Made by a program: the position numbers and the translations under genes. From Phycomyces nitens (Eukaryota > Mucoromycota > Mucoromycetes > Mucorales > Phycomycetaceae): a stretch of DNA of 64,000 bases. The notes under the pieces were generated by a model. That model was not told the DNA's origin, ran no database searches, and worked only from the letters and a program-made list of their open reading frames with translations. Location: assembly GCA_022702545.1 (NCBI GenBank), contig JAHRBC010000006.1, positions 3,437,501 to 3,501,500 on the forward strand, in the 5' to 3' direction. This document shows positions 46,988 to 60,759 of the stretch, piece after piece (within the stretch, counting starts at the first letter, position 1; every line of letters starts with the position of its first letter).

Positions 46988-49900
46988 TTACTCTTCAATA
47001 AAACCCAAGTCCTTCATCATCACCAGGATCCGCATAAGGCTGTTTTGTTCAGCATATTCACGCAGCGGTGATCTCACACCTGGGATTCTCAGCACAATGT
47101 CCTTTAACTGGGCATTAGGCAAGGCCGCATTTGCAAGCACCTTTACAGAATCAGGCAGGGTTCTCTGCAAATAAAGGATTGTTACAGCAAAAAACATCAA
47201 CTTGGGAATTCATTCTTTACCTCTGTACATTTCACAAAGCCATCCCATAGCTTAGGATATGCCCACACCCGTTTAGAGATCAATTTTGCCAAGAGAGACA
47301 AGATAAAGTTGCTTAGGCTTTTATATACAGTAACAGTACGGATCATCTATGACAATATAGTCAGGCACAGTTCATTCATAAACTCTTACTTACAGTCACC
47401 ATCAATAACAATGGGATCTTTGGCTGTTCGACCAAGTGTTGAAGAGCAGTTGCGACATGCTTTCCCTCAAAGGTGTCAGGCATAGTAAAGCAAATGTTGA
47501 TAGCTAGCAAACATGTAAGCCTCAATGTCTTGAGAGTAAAATATGTACCTTCTACTGCCTTTTGAAGAGGGACATTCTCCTCCATCTTGTGAAGAGCCAT
47601 AAGAAGCTCGGTAGGTGCCATGGGAGACTTTATGCTTCCTGTACTAGACACAATACGAGAGAATACTTTCTTTACCACCTTGCGCTGACCTTCAGTATTA
47701 TTGAGAAGCTCCACAATCTTTGGTAGATTTTGACGAATGTCTTCCTATAAAATAAAATAAAAAAAAAACAAGGACCATTAATCTCAAATATCATAACCCT
47801 TGACTAACAGTCGCCCAGACTTACTTTACGAAGACCAGAGATGATAGGTATCAAGAATTTGGCATCCAACTGTCGTTCACGGTATATTTCCATCACAGCA
47901 TTGACAAGTTCTGGACTTGGACGCACTGCAACACTTTTATTAGTATCGATTGGTCTATGGATTTAATATCTGGCCTTACCTGTATCGCATAAAACAACAA
48001 GGATTCTAATTACCAACGTCTCTCCACCAGGGGGAAAGCGTCGAATGGCATCAATAAGTTTTGGCGAATGCATGCCAATGGACTTTATGAACTTGTAAAC
48101 GTGCTGTCGGATCAGACGTTGGACACGATCAGAAGCAGCAATGTAGATATCAAACAGACTACACAACATAGTTAGTCTTGGTTATTTGATATGTTCACTC
48201 ACTCTTTTAAAAGTTCATGCTTCTTGACGCAGAGAGCAAAGAATAGCTCGGCATGGCGAACTACATCCAGTTCAGACCATTCATTGGGCTCCTCCTCATC
48301 CTCATCATCGTCTCCTTCTATTGCTTCCTTAATCTTTATCTGTGGTTCGGCCATCTCAGTATCTTCATTGGGGGGTTCATTGAAATCCGAGAGCTCAGTC
48401 GCATCTTCCTCCACCTTTACTTTTATACCCTCTTCTACTGCTTCTTTCTTGATATCCTCCATCGGTTCTTCTTTTACAGACGACTCTCTTGATGGGGGAT
48501 CTGTTGTGAGAACACGGAGTGCATTGGTCGCAAACTCTTCGACCTTTGGCGAGATCACTGGATGGTCAGGCACCCACTTCTTAACAACAACGATACTTGT
48601 GGATCGGGTCTTGACGTCAGGACTGATACAGAAGTTCAACAAGACTTCCAGACATTGATCCCGCACAGGGGGGCGGTTGGCCACAAGGTCTCGAAGGGTG
48701 GAAGCACAAGCGACAAAACGAGCCGGTTCTTTTGCCATTGTTGCACGGATAAGCTCAATGACATCAGTACTGATCGCAGGTGCATCCATCAATAATCTAG
48801 AGAGGGTCTTGTCCTTGGCATCAAGAGCAGGAATGCCCTTTTCGAGAAGGAGGAGGTGCCATGTGTCGTATGAAGATGGATAGTTTGGGTTGGTGCGCTG
48901 ATGCATTCGATCACAATAGAATTCTTCATAGAGCCACTCTAGGGCAAGATCGTACCTAGAATCAGATCAATTTTAATCATCCATCGCCATTGCCACTACC
49001 ACTACACATCTATCTATAACAAACCTCAACGGAAGGTCTGCAACGATAAAGTCCAGCAACATCGTCTTTAGTTCATCTGGATTGGATTTATGGCTGATAG
49101 CGTTGATATCGACTTTACTATCCACATCCATGTCCTGACCCTCTCCAGCCGAGGCTCCAGCCGTCCTCCATGTGCTGTTACCCATCCCACGAGTGAGCAG
49201 CTTTGCAACCAGCAAGAGCCACATTGTCTTGGTCGATTGGTTCCATGAAGATGCAACACGTCGTGATGAAGACGCTGGATCTTCAGGGTTAGAGTCGATT
49301 ATCTGAGGTTCCAATAGAGCCTCGGCATCAAAGATTCGCTGGACAGACATCTTGAGCATCTCCAGCTGTTCATGTCTTTCGAGCGTCGCTGGTGCCGACA
49401 GCTCATAAGGCTGCATCTTTAATGACTGGCTTGCCCGTTCTTGCGCGCTTGCTAGCTGTACTCGAGGCTGCTCAACAGGCACAGGGGCTGCCTCCTCGGT
49501 CTTTACTATTACTACTGGCTCTGGTGCAGGGCTCTCTCTCTTTAATCGAGGATCCTTTGGTGGAGTGCGCTTGGTGAGAACAGGTGCTGGTGCTGATTTT
49601 GGTGTCTGTGGAGATATGAAAGAGGTCGACGCAGGGGTCGGGGGTACTGGCTTTGGAGCAGTGGTGGGTTTCGGCGTGGATACTGGAGGTGTGGGTGCAA
49701 ACTTTGGAGGTGGGGGTGGGGGTGTGGTTGAAGGCTGATTTACTGCCATTGGGATTGTTTTGGTAGGATCTGAATTAGCGGTTGGAATCTAGGGTTGGTT
49801 GACAGAAAAAAAAAGAAAGAGGGTAGACACAAGGGGATTTTTGTGGGGTTGTTGATTAGGACAATATTGGAAAATAGGTTTTTTTGATGATAGGATATAT

Positions 49901-51346
49901 ATATTCATGTATTTAAGAAGTATATACATAAAGCTCACCATATGAATTCTCTGGCTAATTGTGTCCATTGAAATGTTCTGAAGCACAGCTATACAGAGCT
50001 CTACAACCACATTCAATGGCAACGTAGTTACATCAAATCCAGCTAGTGGGTTGGGTGTTGATGTAGCTGGTGTTTTGGCTGATGATTTTGATGATTTTGA
50101 TGATGATTGTGTGGTAGCCTGTTCTGTCACTCTTGCTCTTTTACCCTGTCCTCCCTCGTCTTTTCCTGTCAAGGAACGCTTTGATCTTCTAGTCTCCTCT
50201 GCCTCACGCCTCTCTCTTTCCTTTTGCTCTCGTGCTTGGCGACTCTGGAAGATGGCAGTGTTTCCTCCAACCGCTCCAAATGCACTGATAATCTCATTAC
50301 GGTATTGGACCAATTGTTCAGCCCTATATTATAATACAGCAACAGATTCATAAATTCCCCATACTCATCTCAATTACCTGTTCCTTACCGGATCATTGTG
50401 ACCAAGGACAATCTTATTGCCTTTTCGACATTTCGTTTCTGAGGGGTTGGTAATATGGCTGGCAAGGTCTTGAAGCAGTTGACAAACGCAGCTGTTACTG
50501 GCCGAGCAAATTGAGGACGCTTCTTGACCAAAGGAACCAAGCAACTTATGACAGCTGTCAGCACAGATCCATGCCTATAAAAAAAGAAAGTCATTAACAA
50601 TACTCTGACATTCTTAAAAATAAATAAATGAATAAATGAAACTTACTCGTCTGTCCTCTTTAACCACTCGACCATTGTATTAAACATCTTTTTTCCCTCT
50701 TCTTCAAGCTGATTCAGGTTCAGTAAGCGATGGTCAGGTCGAACGAGGTAGAGCGATATGTCGTCCTAAAACACACCAATTCCTATGCTTTAGTCACTTG
50801 TCCTCTTTAATTGATTCAATGATCTTCCAGTAGAAAGTATATGTAGAAATATCAACTCACTCGTGGGCCATCATTTCGTTCCTTCTTTGTTTCCATAAGG
50901 ATCAAGACCTGAAGACATTTTATGGCATGGATGCGCAGACCATGATTCCGATGGTTCAATAAGGATCCGCGCACTTTGCTGATCAATGACGAAGCAGTTT
51001 GCCACATGCGAGATTCTGCCTCATTCTTACAACTTTTTTTTTGTTGGAGTTTTGGTTTTGGTTTATAGAAATGACAAATGAGAACGTAATTGGCATTGCC
51101 ATTAATAACTTACACTGTTTTGAAGATATATGGTAATACAGTTGTGAATGCGCGCGTGGCATCTTTCAATGTCACAAGGTCATCTTTCAGTGCTTCCCCA
51201 TTTTCTTCTTTTTGAAGATTAGTGCTAATCAACTCTTCCAGCGTATCCAAGAATCCGTTTGTTGCAAAGGATTGTGCGCTTTGAGGATGTGCGAGAACCT
51301 CTTGGTCAAAGTCTCGCAGCTGCTCCAGATGGTGATCGTGATCCAT
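46988..51346 (-). CDS. Symplekin/PTA1, mRNA 3'-end processing scaffold
   Basis: Thirteen exons (51114-51346, 50861-51032, 50647-50765, 50389-50574, 49939-50323, 49025-49788, 48203-48955, 47980-48158, 47825-47925, 47549-47744, 47394-47503, 47221-47346, 46988-47164) sum to 3501 nt, 1166 residues. The N-terminal third is HEAT-repeat-like ('RGSLLNHRNHGLRIHAIKCLQ', 'ARPVTAAFVNCFKTLPAI', 'QLVQYRNEIISAFGAVGGN'). A basic and Pro-rich disordered middle follows (49500-49740), then the conserved symplekin C-terminal helical domain ('RVQRLIRQHVYKFIKSIGMHSP', 'FPPGGETLVIRILVVL', 'LMALHKMEENVPLQKAVE', 'RTLPDSVKVLANAALPNAQL'). It is a scaffold of the cleavage and polyadenylation factor. An acidic Glu/Asp-rich stretch (48280-48470) interrupts the C-terminal domain. 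Confidence 0.9.
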
Positions 51347-52126
51347 TTGTGTTTACGAGCAGTTCTACAGCAAGCAGACAGAATTGCGCGTTTTGTTTTA
51401 ATAATGGAATTCGTCTCTCTTTTCTTCTTCTTCTTCTTTTGGTTTGATATTTATGTATTTTGAATGTATATATATATGTATATGTGTATGTATGTATGTA
51501 TGTATGTGTATATAATGTGAAGAGTATGTCTAATCTTTTGGATCCCTTTTCTTTTGGGTAAATAATAATAAAATAATAAAATAATAAAATAAAATAATAA
51601 AATAGAAATAGAAAAAAGCTAGAGGATCAAAGGAATGTATTGATTCTTACAATAGCTAAAAGTAAACAGACTGGTGTTTAGGCTCGATTGTATAGGCGGA
51701 TCAATAAGAAGCGTATTATTCTACACTCTTTGGGTCCAAGTGCAGTACTGGATTTTCTCTTCTCTTTCTTTTTTCCTTTGCTGGGAGTCTCGATAATAAG
51801 GATTTTTAAAAAATGGATGCTTTTTGAGCTGGTAGTGAAATGATGACGTCGATACTCTTTTACTTTAATAAAATAAATATATTACATAATTATAAAAGAT
51901 GTTGAAATCCACAAAAGTGTCAATTGGATAGTGCATACATTATGTACATATAATAAGAACATGTAATATTCTTGAATATATATATAAAAAGATTGTTTCA
52001 ATTCCATCAATTCAGCTCAATATCATCATTTTTTTCTTCTTATTCTTCTTTTGACGATAACCACATGAGTGTTGGTGAAACAATAAGTATTCTTGTTTTT
52101 ATTAGTAATACGATTGTCTCTTTACC
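51347..52126. promoter_or_regulatory. Divergent intergenic region between symplekin and GILT-like genes
   Basis: About 780 nt that must carry both promoters. Contains (GTAT)n at 51476-51512, AATAAAATA repeats at 51560-51605 and a long pyrimidine tract close to the GILT-like start. No gene recognised. Confidence 0.45.
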
Positions 52127-53014
52127 ATGAAGTTGATTTTGGGAATCAGTGCTCTGATTAGTGTAGTCCTTGCTCAGTCTGCTCAGTATGAGTTTAACAC
52201 CCAGAGATCTGTGCCAGTCGATCTGTTTGTGATGAGCAAGTGTCCAGACAAGGTCTACTGCGAATCAGTTATTGCTCAAGTCTGTGAGTCAATAAAGAAT
52301 AAATGTAGTGTAAATGGGTTTGGGCTCATGATGATGTAGTAGAAGAAGTCAAGGTTCCAGTAACCCTGTCGATTGATTATATTGGAACAAACGACCCAAG
52401 CGATCCTTTGAGAACTACTTGGTAGGTTGGATCCATAGACAAATACATATTAATGGACTAGTATGCATGGACCTTCCGAGTGTCTGGGAAATAAGCAGGA
52501 ACTGTGCTTTAAGCGCCTGAATCCTGACATTGAATCATGGTTCCCCTTTGATCTTTGCTTGAACGAGCACTATGGATCGATAGGAAAGAGTGATAGACTA
52601 TTCAGATCCTGCGGTAACTCTTGTTGGCAACAAGATCTGTATATGAAACTGATATTTATTTTCATACATTAAGCCAATCGGTATGGAAAGAATGCAAATG
52701 AGGTTCATTCGTGTGCAACCAGTCAGTTGGGCGCCCGTCTGTTGGGAGAGTCTGTTCAGCACACAAAGAAACTTGGTGTTCGGTAAGAGGAATTAATAAA
52801 TATATAAACTGCTGATAAACTTGATGATATATAGTAAGAGCTGCACCATATTTATCAATAACAAATTACGCTGTATCAGAGATGGAGACTGGAAGGTTAG
52901 TCCAATTGGTTCTCAAAACATATAATCTAATTGTGGTAGGAATGTGAGGGTGGATACAAGGTCTCTGACTTTGTGCAGACAATTGAGGATGCCTATTATC
53001 AAAATGTCGTCTAA
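52127..53014 (+). CDS. GILT-like thiol reductase family protein, secreted/lysosomal
   Basis: Six exons (52127-52304, 52340-52421, 52462-52613, 52674-52782, 52835-52895, 52940-53014) sum to 657 nt, 218 residues. Signal peptide at 1-16. Core motifs of the gamma-interferon-inducible lysosomal thiol reductase family: 'VPVDLFVMSKCPDKVYCESV', 'VTLSIDYIG', 'CMHGPSECLGNKQELC' (the CXHGX2EC family signature), and 'SCTIFINNKLRC' late. The usual active-site CXXC is here Cys39-PDKVY-Cys45 (CX5C), seen in some fungal and protist members, so reductase activity is uncertain. The first intron is only 35 nt; without it the frame stops at once. Converges with RAMP4, 83 nt apart. Confidence 0.85.
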
Positions 53015-53097
53015 TATAAGGCACATGAAGATCACACCAGACAATAAAATGAGGGTTTGGATGTTGTTTATTATGTACAGGGAATATGGCGAATGTT

Positions 53098-53426
53098 TTA
53101 GACAAGGAGGTTCAGGACTTGAACAAGAGCTATAATATAGACATTAGTGCCTATTGAATCATTTGTGGCCAAGGCTTACCTCCTCCTAGCAAGGTGAATG
53201 TGATGAGGGCCATTGCCCAGTAGGCAATAGGAAGCTTGAATTTGTTTTTTGGTTTCTAGGATTATTAGTAATGAATAGCACTCAAGGACGTCCTTACCAA
53301 GCTGGTCTTGACGTGGCCACGCTTGTTGACATTGGACTGGTAGGCAGCGTTCTTTTGGCGGAGAGTAGGGACGGTTGCCTAGATACATGTTGGTGATTCT
53401 GTTGGTTGCTCAAGAGTACTCACCAT
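53098..53426 (-). CDS. RAMP4/SERP1 (Ysy6) small ER translocon protein
   Basis: Four exons (53424-53426, 53298-53378, 53180-53255, 53098-53129) sum to 192 nt, 63 residues. The sequence reads 'TLRQKNAAYQSNVNKRGHV' followed by a Lys-rich linker and a single transmembrane segment 'LPIAYWAMALITFTLLGG' near the C-terminus, ending ALVQVLNLLV. This is the RAMP4 family, tail-anchored proteins at the Sec61 translocon that help membrane-protein biogenesis and glycosylation under stress. Exon 1 carries only the initiator ATG as coding sequence. Confidence 0.85.
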
Positions 53427-53771
53427 TATTATAATAGAAAAAAGAGATATGATCAATTCAATATTGATCGAGGTCCCATTAAAATAGACAACCGTGCGTG
53501 AACGAGGCAATCGTTGATTGGCTGTATTTGCAGCATATTTATTAAATGATGATCACGTTTGGCATTCCGCTTTTCATACCTTTATGTGCTACAGAGCCTT
53601 TTGGTTGCCACGTTTCAATCGAATCCTAATGATATTTCATCGTTTATTTTATATGTATATATGGCTCAAAAACAAGAGTACATAAAGGGCAAAAGTGCGG
53701 GCCAATGTAAGATTGTAAATATTCCAAAAAATAATAATAATACAATTATGTAAAATGGCAGAAAATATTAG
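53427..53771. other. Intergenic, no feature seen
   Basis: Holds the RAMP4 promoter side and an (AAT) run near 53733-53746. No gene recognised. Confidence 0.5.
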
Positions 53772-54173
53772 AGAGTGATTAATGTTTGCTTTATAATCCA
53801 TTACCAAAAAAGGACTTTGCTTTTCTGTTACAAGGACCATCTTAAATTGGGATTTCGACACATCCCTACACAAACGGAAATATGACAAATGGCGAGTTGT
53901 TTGTGTATAGAATATTGTCAAATATATGTAAAAAGAGTTTCCGAAAGAAAAGAAAAAATGCAGATAACTACAATAAATGGAGCATTTTGGTTCAAGATAC
54001 TTGTATTCTTAGTTATATGTAATTTAGAATGATAAAAATAAAAAGGTATAAAGTAAATATACCTTTAATATTATAGACAGTTTTCTCTACTTTAGATTAG
54101 TTTTTGTTTGATCCAGAGAGAGAGATTTAACTATTGAGTCCAAGGAGTTCTTACTGTGGCTCTTTATTTTGCG
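53772..54173 (-). repeat. Dispersed repeat R1, copy 3
   Basis: Nearly identical to copy 2 (17963-18358) in the same orientation and to the reverse complement of copy 1 (13151-13454). The shared frame 'YTQTTRHLSYFRLC.DVSKSQ' (minus strand, about 53800-53921) is interrupted in the copies at different places. Confidence 0.82.
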
Positions 54174-55350
54174 CAAAGTATCAAAAGTGGATCATCTGGA
54201 ATCAGCTCATTACTGATGATATGTGCTTATGCTTCTTTGTACTGGTCTCTTTTGCAGACAGATGAAAATAGTATTGAATATTCTTTAAAGGTTAACAATT
54301 GTTGTTATCAGTTCCAAAGGACTGGATCTCTCAACTGGCTAAAAATGGCTGAATTCCTTGAAACGCATCATTTTAAGGCTGCTTTCAGCATTAGTGCTTG
54401 TTATTTTCTTTTATAGACATTGGTAGAAAGTATGCAGCAAGTGAAGATGAGAGCAAGACACGCTAATCTTGTAGAACTTTTATTTTACAACCCATTAACA
54501 ATGCCATATGAATGACTTTACTAGTTTACCAAATTCTGCTTTTTATCGTCAAGATAACTACCTGAAAAAAAGAGGCGGTTTTGCATTAGTTTCAAAAAAC
54601 AAAAAACCTTTTAAAATTAGATTTTTTCTCAATTTTGCTGCGTAGTAATAATAACGCAGCAAACCCAAATCACCCTCTCATATCTCATAAAAATTGATAA
54701 CCTCTATATTTGTATAAAAAACAAAACAAAAAACATTTAAATGCAGCATCAGATTCAATATCTCTGCTAAACTGTAGAAGATATGAAATTCTCACAAGGT
54801 TAATAGGCGTTCAGCTCGGATTATATGTATACAATATTTTACCTGCAAAATTTCGGGTTGAATTTCTTATAGAATCATGTTAATTCTCCATGTTTTTACA
54901 TGAATTTGATTCTAAATTTTCACAATAATTTAAATAGGAAATAATGTCCCACATTCTCAAGTCATTTTAATCACAGACCTATAAAAAGTATATACATCTA
55001 TACATATATTTTTGAAGATATCCCCTTTTATTTGCTAGTTGAACCAAAATGTTGCTGTATAATATCTATTTTTTAAATTTTTGAAACATGGAATATTCTA
55101 CGAACATTTGTTTTGAGATCTGTAAATTTCAGATTTGAGGCCAGTATATGAACACAAATGTTTCAATTCATCTGTTCCACTTTTATACCATACACTTCCT
55201 TGACTCATCTGCTGTGTTTAAAATACCGCCAATTCGCCTAATTATTCTTCCGGAATACCTGTCAGTGTAGAAAAAATAATTCAACACTGGATTTCATTTG
55301 TTCCCATGACGACAGATCTCGGACAGTTCTGGCTTGGTAGCGGGCTGTAA
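54174..55350. other. AT-rich spacer, possible diverged MITE relative
   Basis: A 86-codon frame at 54156-54416 has no recognised domain. From about 54680 the sequence (TATCTCAT..AAATT...CTCTATATTTGTA) resembles the left interior of the 12686-13148 element, but no matching inverted end was found. Confidence 0.4.
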
Positions 55351-55364
55351 GAAGCACTCGTTGA

Positions 55365-55614
55365 ATGTGGCCAATGGACCAATAGAATAGTCTCGGTGGC
55401 AATGAGACAGAAGAAACGGCCTGCTCTAGTGGGTTTTAGTTTGGCGGCCAATGAACTTTGTTTTACCCTGGCAAATCTCGAGAAACCGTACCTGGTTTCT
55501 CTGCGATTCTTTTTTATTCCAGAGCTTGACTTGAATTTTGAGATTATTATTTTTTTTTTCATTGGTATAAATACTCTTCTTCAGTCATTTTTGAACCCTT
55601 TGTTTTCTCTTCTC
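55365..55614 (+). promoter_or_regulatory. Promoter of mitochondrial Hsp70 gene
   Basis: CCAAT boxes at 55371, 55380 and 55448; an inverted repeat GAGAAACC-n6-GGTTTCTC (55480-55501) with GAA/TTC units like heat-shock elements; ATTCCAGAGC at 55516-55525; and a TATAAATA box at 55566-55573, 42 nt before the start codon. Heat-shock regulation is inferred. Confidence 0.6.
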
Positions 55615-57710
<2,096 letters not shown>

Positions 57711-58970
57711 ATGATTTCAAAAGAAGAAAAGTATTTGTATAGAAAACTCTTGTGAGTTTATACTTTTTTTTTATTTATTTAATCCCTGTTAATAATAATT
57801 ACCACCCCTTTCACATCAAAGAAAAATATGTTTCTTTACCCTTACATTTTATTACCTGAGCACATTTTGCCATATATAAAAAACAAAAACTATCAATAAA
57901 TGTCATAAATGCTGTATCATATCTCAAAAACAAAAGCCACGATGATTGTAAAGAATAATTAATCGATTAATTATTAATCGATGTCTTGTTGCATATTTAA
58001 AATTTATTGTAATTGAAGAGAAGAAGAAGATGGAAGGAGAGGATAACAAGGCTAAGAAGAATGTTGTCAAAAACTTCTTTTCAACTGGATTCGTGTCCCC
58101 TCAAGATTGCTGTTGTCATAATAAGCCATGCGTAATGTTGGGCTATAATTGGATCTTTGCCATTTGCTGCGATATGAACTGGTGATCTGTAGTGAGGGAG
58201 AAGAGTTATACACAATGGTGTGTGTGTGTGTGAGGAGGTTGGGAACAAAGCACAATGTGGGTAGCCACAGCAGGGTAATATAATATAGTGATTAGTGTTC
58301 TCTCGACGACTCATGTCCTTTGCGACAAATATAGACTTGCAGAAAACATCTGTTTTATTCACTTTGCAAATGCTATCAAATCTAGAATATATATATAAAA
58401 CTACTGCAAGATTCATTATTGCAGGCGATCAAGCTGTTTTTTTATTTTATTTTTTATTTATTTTGCATCAGTGACAGTAAATCGACACACGGAAAAACGA
58501 GTCACAAATTACGCATTAATCAACTGTAAGACTTCGGTTGTCAATCGCTTCTTTACTCTTTACACTAGAATTCTCTCTCGACATACCAGCATTGTTGTAT
58601 TCCTCTTCCAATAATTTAAACCCCCACAAAAACATAGAAAACTAGAAACAAATTCTGTAATTTCAATCTCATTTTAACGAAATGCCCACAATAAATCTGA
58701 GGTCCGCCCCCTTACAAACAAAAGTTTACTCTTTACGCATCACAATTAACATATTAGAATCAAGCTATGAACTGTCTTATTGTTTTGGAACAGACTTTGT
58801 AAACTAGAAGATTGCCAACTCAAAGTTCTTTAAGAATACACTTTGAACCAGTAAAGACTCTAGAATATAACAATTCACATAGTCCGTGACTTGCTTTTCT
58901 GTGTGTCGATTTAACGGTATCCATTTTGCATATCGTCGCATGAGAGGGGAGTTGGGGTCGCAAACGGGTC
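57711..58970. other. Intergenic, no gene confirmed
   Basis: AT-rich, with (GT)n at 58217-58231 and a TTAATCGATTAA palindrome near 57957-57980. Minus-strand frames around 58067-58255 could be an isolated exon but lack partners. Confidence 0.5.
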
Positions 58971-59310
58971 TCACGTAAATCTTGGTTCACCGGTAAGGAT
59001 TCGCCAAGATGGCAGCCATACTTTCCAGTAGACATTCACATTCCAAAGATTAACTGTAAGACGATCATAGTAAGAATCAAAAGTTGAAAACAAAGCGTTT
59101 TGTTAGCTTACCGTCAATGTACTTCCGGAAGTACACCGGGTCCTGCACGATGGTCTGCTTGCCTACCGCAAAAGGTTGCCGGTGGCCCACCTCCTCCACG
59201 TAAATAACCTCCAGGTCGCCTCTTTCCAGCTTTGCCAGACAATTCTGGCCATTCTCCTCGGTCATTGGGACTCCAAGGACTTTGCAGGCAGCTTGAGATC
59301 GGGGGTACAT
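58971..59310 (-). CDS. Small unknown protein, family 'R3' copy A
   Basis: Two exons (59112-59310 and 58971-59053; 199+83 nt) encode 93 residues; unspliced, the frame gives 77. The conserved core reads 'SQAACKVLGVPMTEENGQNC' then 'LAKLERGDLEVIYVEEVGHR' and 'QPFAVGKQTIVQDPVY'. Two related copies lie at 60282-60600 and 63856-64000. The donor GTAAGCTAAC and acceptor TTACAG are reasonable. No known domain; the core is mixed alpha/beta with two Cys. It is the only one of the three copies with an intact start and frame. Confidence 0.5.
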
Positions 59311-60281
59311 TTTGAGATAAAGAGAATTAAAATGTATCCCTTTATTAGAAGGATACCGTTAAACCAACACAGCGTAAACCAAGTCAAGGGCTATATGAAT
59401 TCACAATAGTGTCAGGCACAATTCAACACATAATACAGGTTTCGTTTACTTTTTGATATACAGAAACCAAAGCAAGAAAGAGATGGTATTCATGAACCAA
59501 GCAAGAAAAAACGACTGAATAATTGATTTTTATACGTTAATTGTGGCGCGTAAGGAATAAAAGAGTGATTGACTACCAAAATATATCATAATTGATTGTG
59601 TGTCGTTTCAAACACAATTGTTGTCGGCTCCACTTTGACTTTGGATGTGGTGGCTACCTGCCCTAGTTCAACACGGAATATGAATATCTCCAAAGCTTCT
59701 TTTAGAAAAAGGACTATCTTGTAGAATAGTAAGACTATTTTCCGGCTGGGACCTGAGCAGCATTCCCGTAGGAAGAGACGTGGGGTTTCCCCTAATCGAT
59801 AGATTGTTATAACACCTATGGGAAGTAGGATATGAAATATGGGTCACGGACAATTTTAATAAAACAAGTTCTTTTCCTTTGGTTTTTTTTGTCAGAGGCT
59901 ATCTTGAGATATCCTTGAGCGAAAGTAAAGAAGACCAACATGGCGTGTGAATTTTAGTAATTTCTGATTGACAACCTAAATACCGACCCTTTTAACCCAT
60001 TACCCAACCCTGTGAGAAATGGCTATGAAACCACTCAAGAAGCCACCTATCAGTTAAGCCCCATCCCACTCAACATTTCCCATCATACCCGAACTCTCAA
60101 ACCATTCTATCAATTCGTGCTCTTGAGCCGCATTTCTCCTTGCCCAATATTACAATATTATTGATTAATTTAGCTGTAAGTTCCTTCCCTCTTCTTGCTA
60201 CCAGTTGGCTCACAAAATATATAAAGGAGAGGAATATACGATAAAGACTTTATATATTATAATTATTGTCCCATCCTTTGT
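59311..60281. other. Intergenic, no gene seen
   Basis: AT-rich DNA between copies A and B of the small gene family. The first about 30 nt upstream of copy A (GAGATAAAGAGAATTA..., TTTATTAGA) is shared with the upstream flanks of copies B and C. Confidence 0.5.
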
Positions 60282-60600
60282 CTACGTTTCGCCAACATTG
60301 CCGTTTGGGAGACGGACAGAGGAAGATATTTGGGGCTCTTTTGAGAGAAAATGATTAGAGTAAGAATCATGAGTTGAAACCAAAGTGATTTATCAGCTTA
60401 CCGTCAGGATACTCCATGTACCTTACTGTGTCCAGGACGATGGCCCCCTCTCCCATTGCAATAGGCTCCCGGTGGCCCAACTCCTCCACGTAAACAACGT
60501 CCATCCCGACTTGTTCCAGCAAAGCTAGACAACTCTCGCCATTTTCCTGGGTCATGGCCATTCCAAAGATTTTGCAAGCGGCTTACGATCGGGTGTACAT
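60282..60600 (-). pseudogene. Small unknown family 'R3' copy B, nonsense mutation
   Basis: The first exon (60402-60600) is 199 nt, the same as copy A, but codon 6 is TAA where copy A has CAA. Downstream it continues 'AACKIFGMAMTQENGESC', 'LALLEQVGMDVVYVEELGHR'. An internal ATG at 60559-60561 could start a shorter protein. A second exon at 60282-60337 is possible (frame-compatible) but unrelated to copy A's second exon. Confidence 0.5.
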
Positions 60601-60735
60601 TATAAATTTGAGATAAAGAGAATTATAATATATCACTTTATTAGAGAGGTCCTGGGGTTTTTATATTCATTTTGTCTTTACATTTCTATTTTTGAAATCC
60701 ATCTATATATCATTGTCTTTGTATACGACAGTTTA
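60601..60735 (-). repeat. Upstream flank of copy B shared with copy C
   Basis: About 130 nt matches the reverse complement of 63735-63855 (TTTATTAGAGAGGT...GGGGTTTT, then TCTTTACATTTCTATTTTTG). The duplication that made copies B and C therefore included upstream DNA. Confidence 0.75.
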
Positions 60736-60759
60736 TTATCCCAACACAGCCTCCATTTC

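Noticed and set aside
58067..58255. Minus-strand frame ending 'RMAYYDNSNLEGTRIQLKRSF'
   Set aside because: The end looks like a plausible C-terminus after a CTACAG acceptor, but no upstream exon could be joined.
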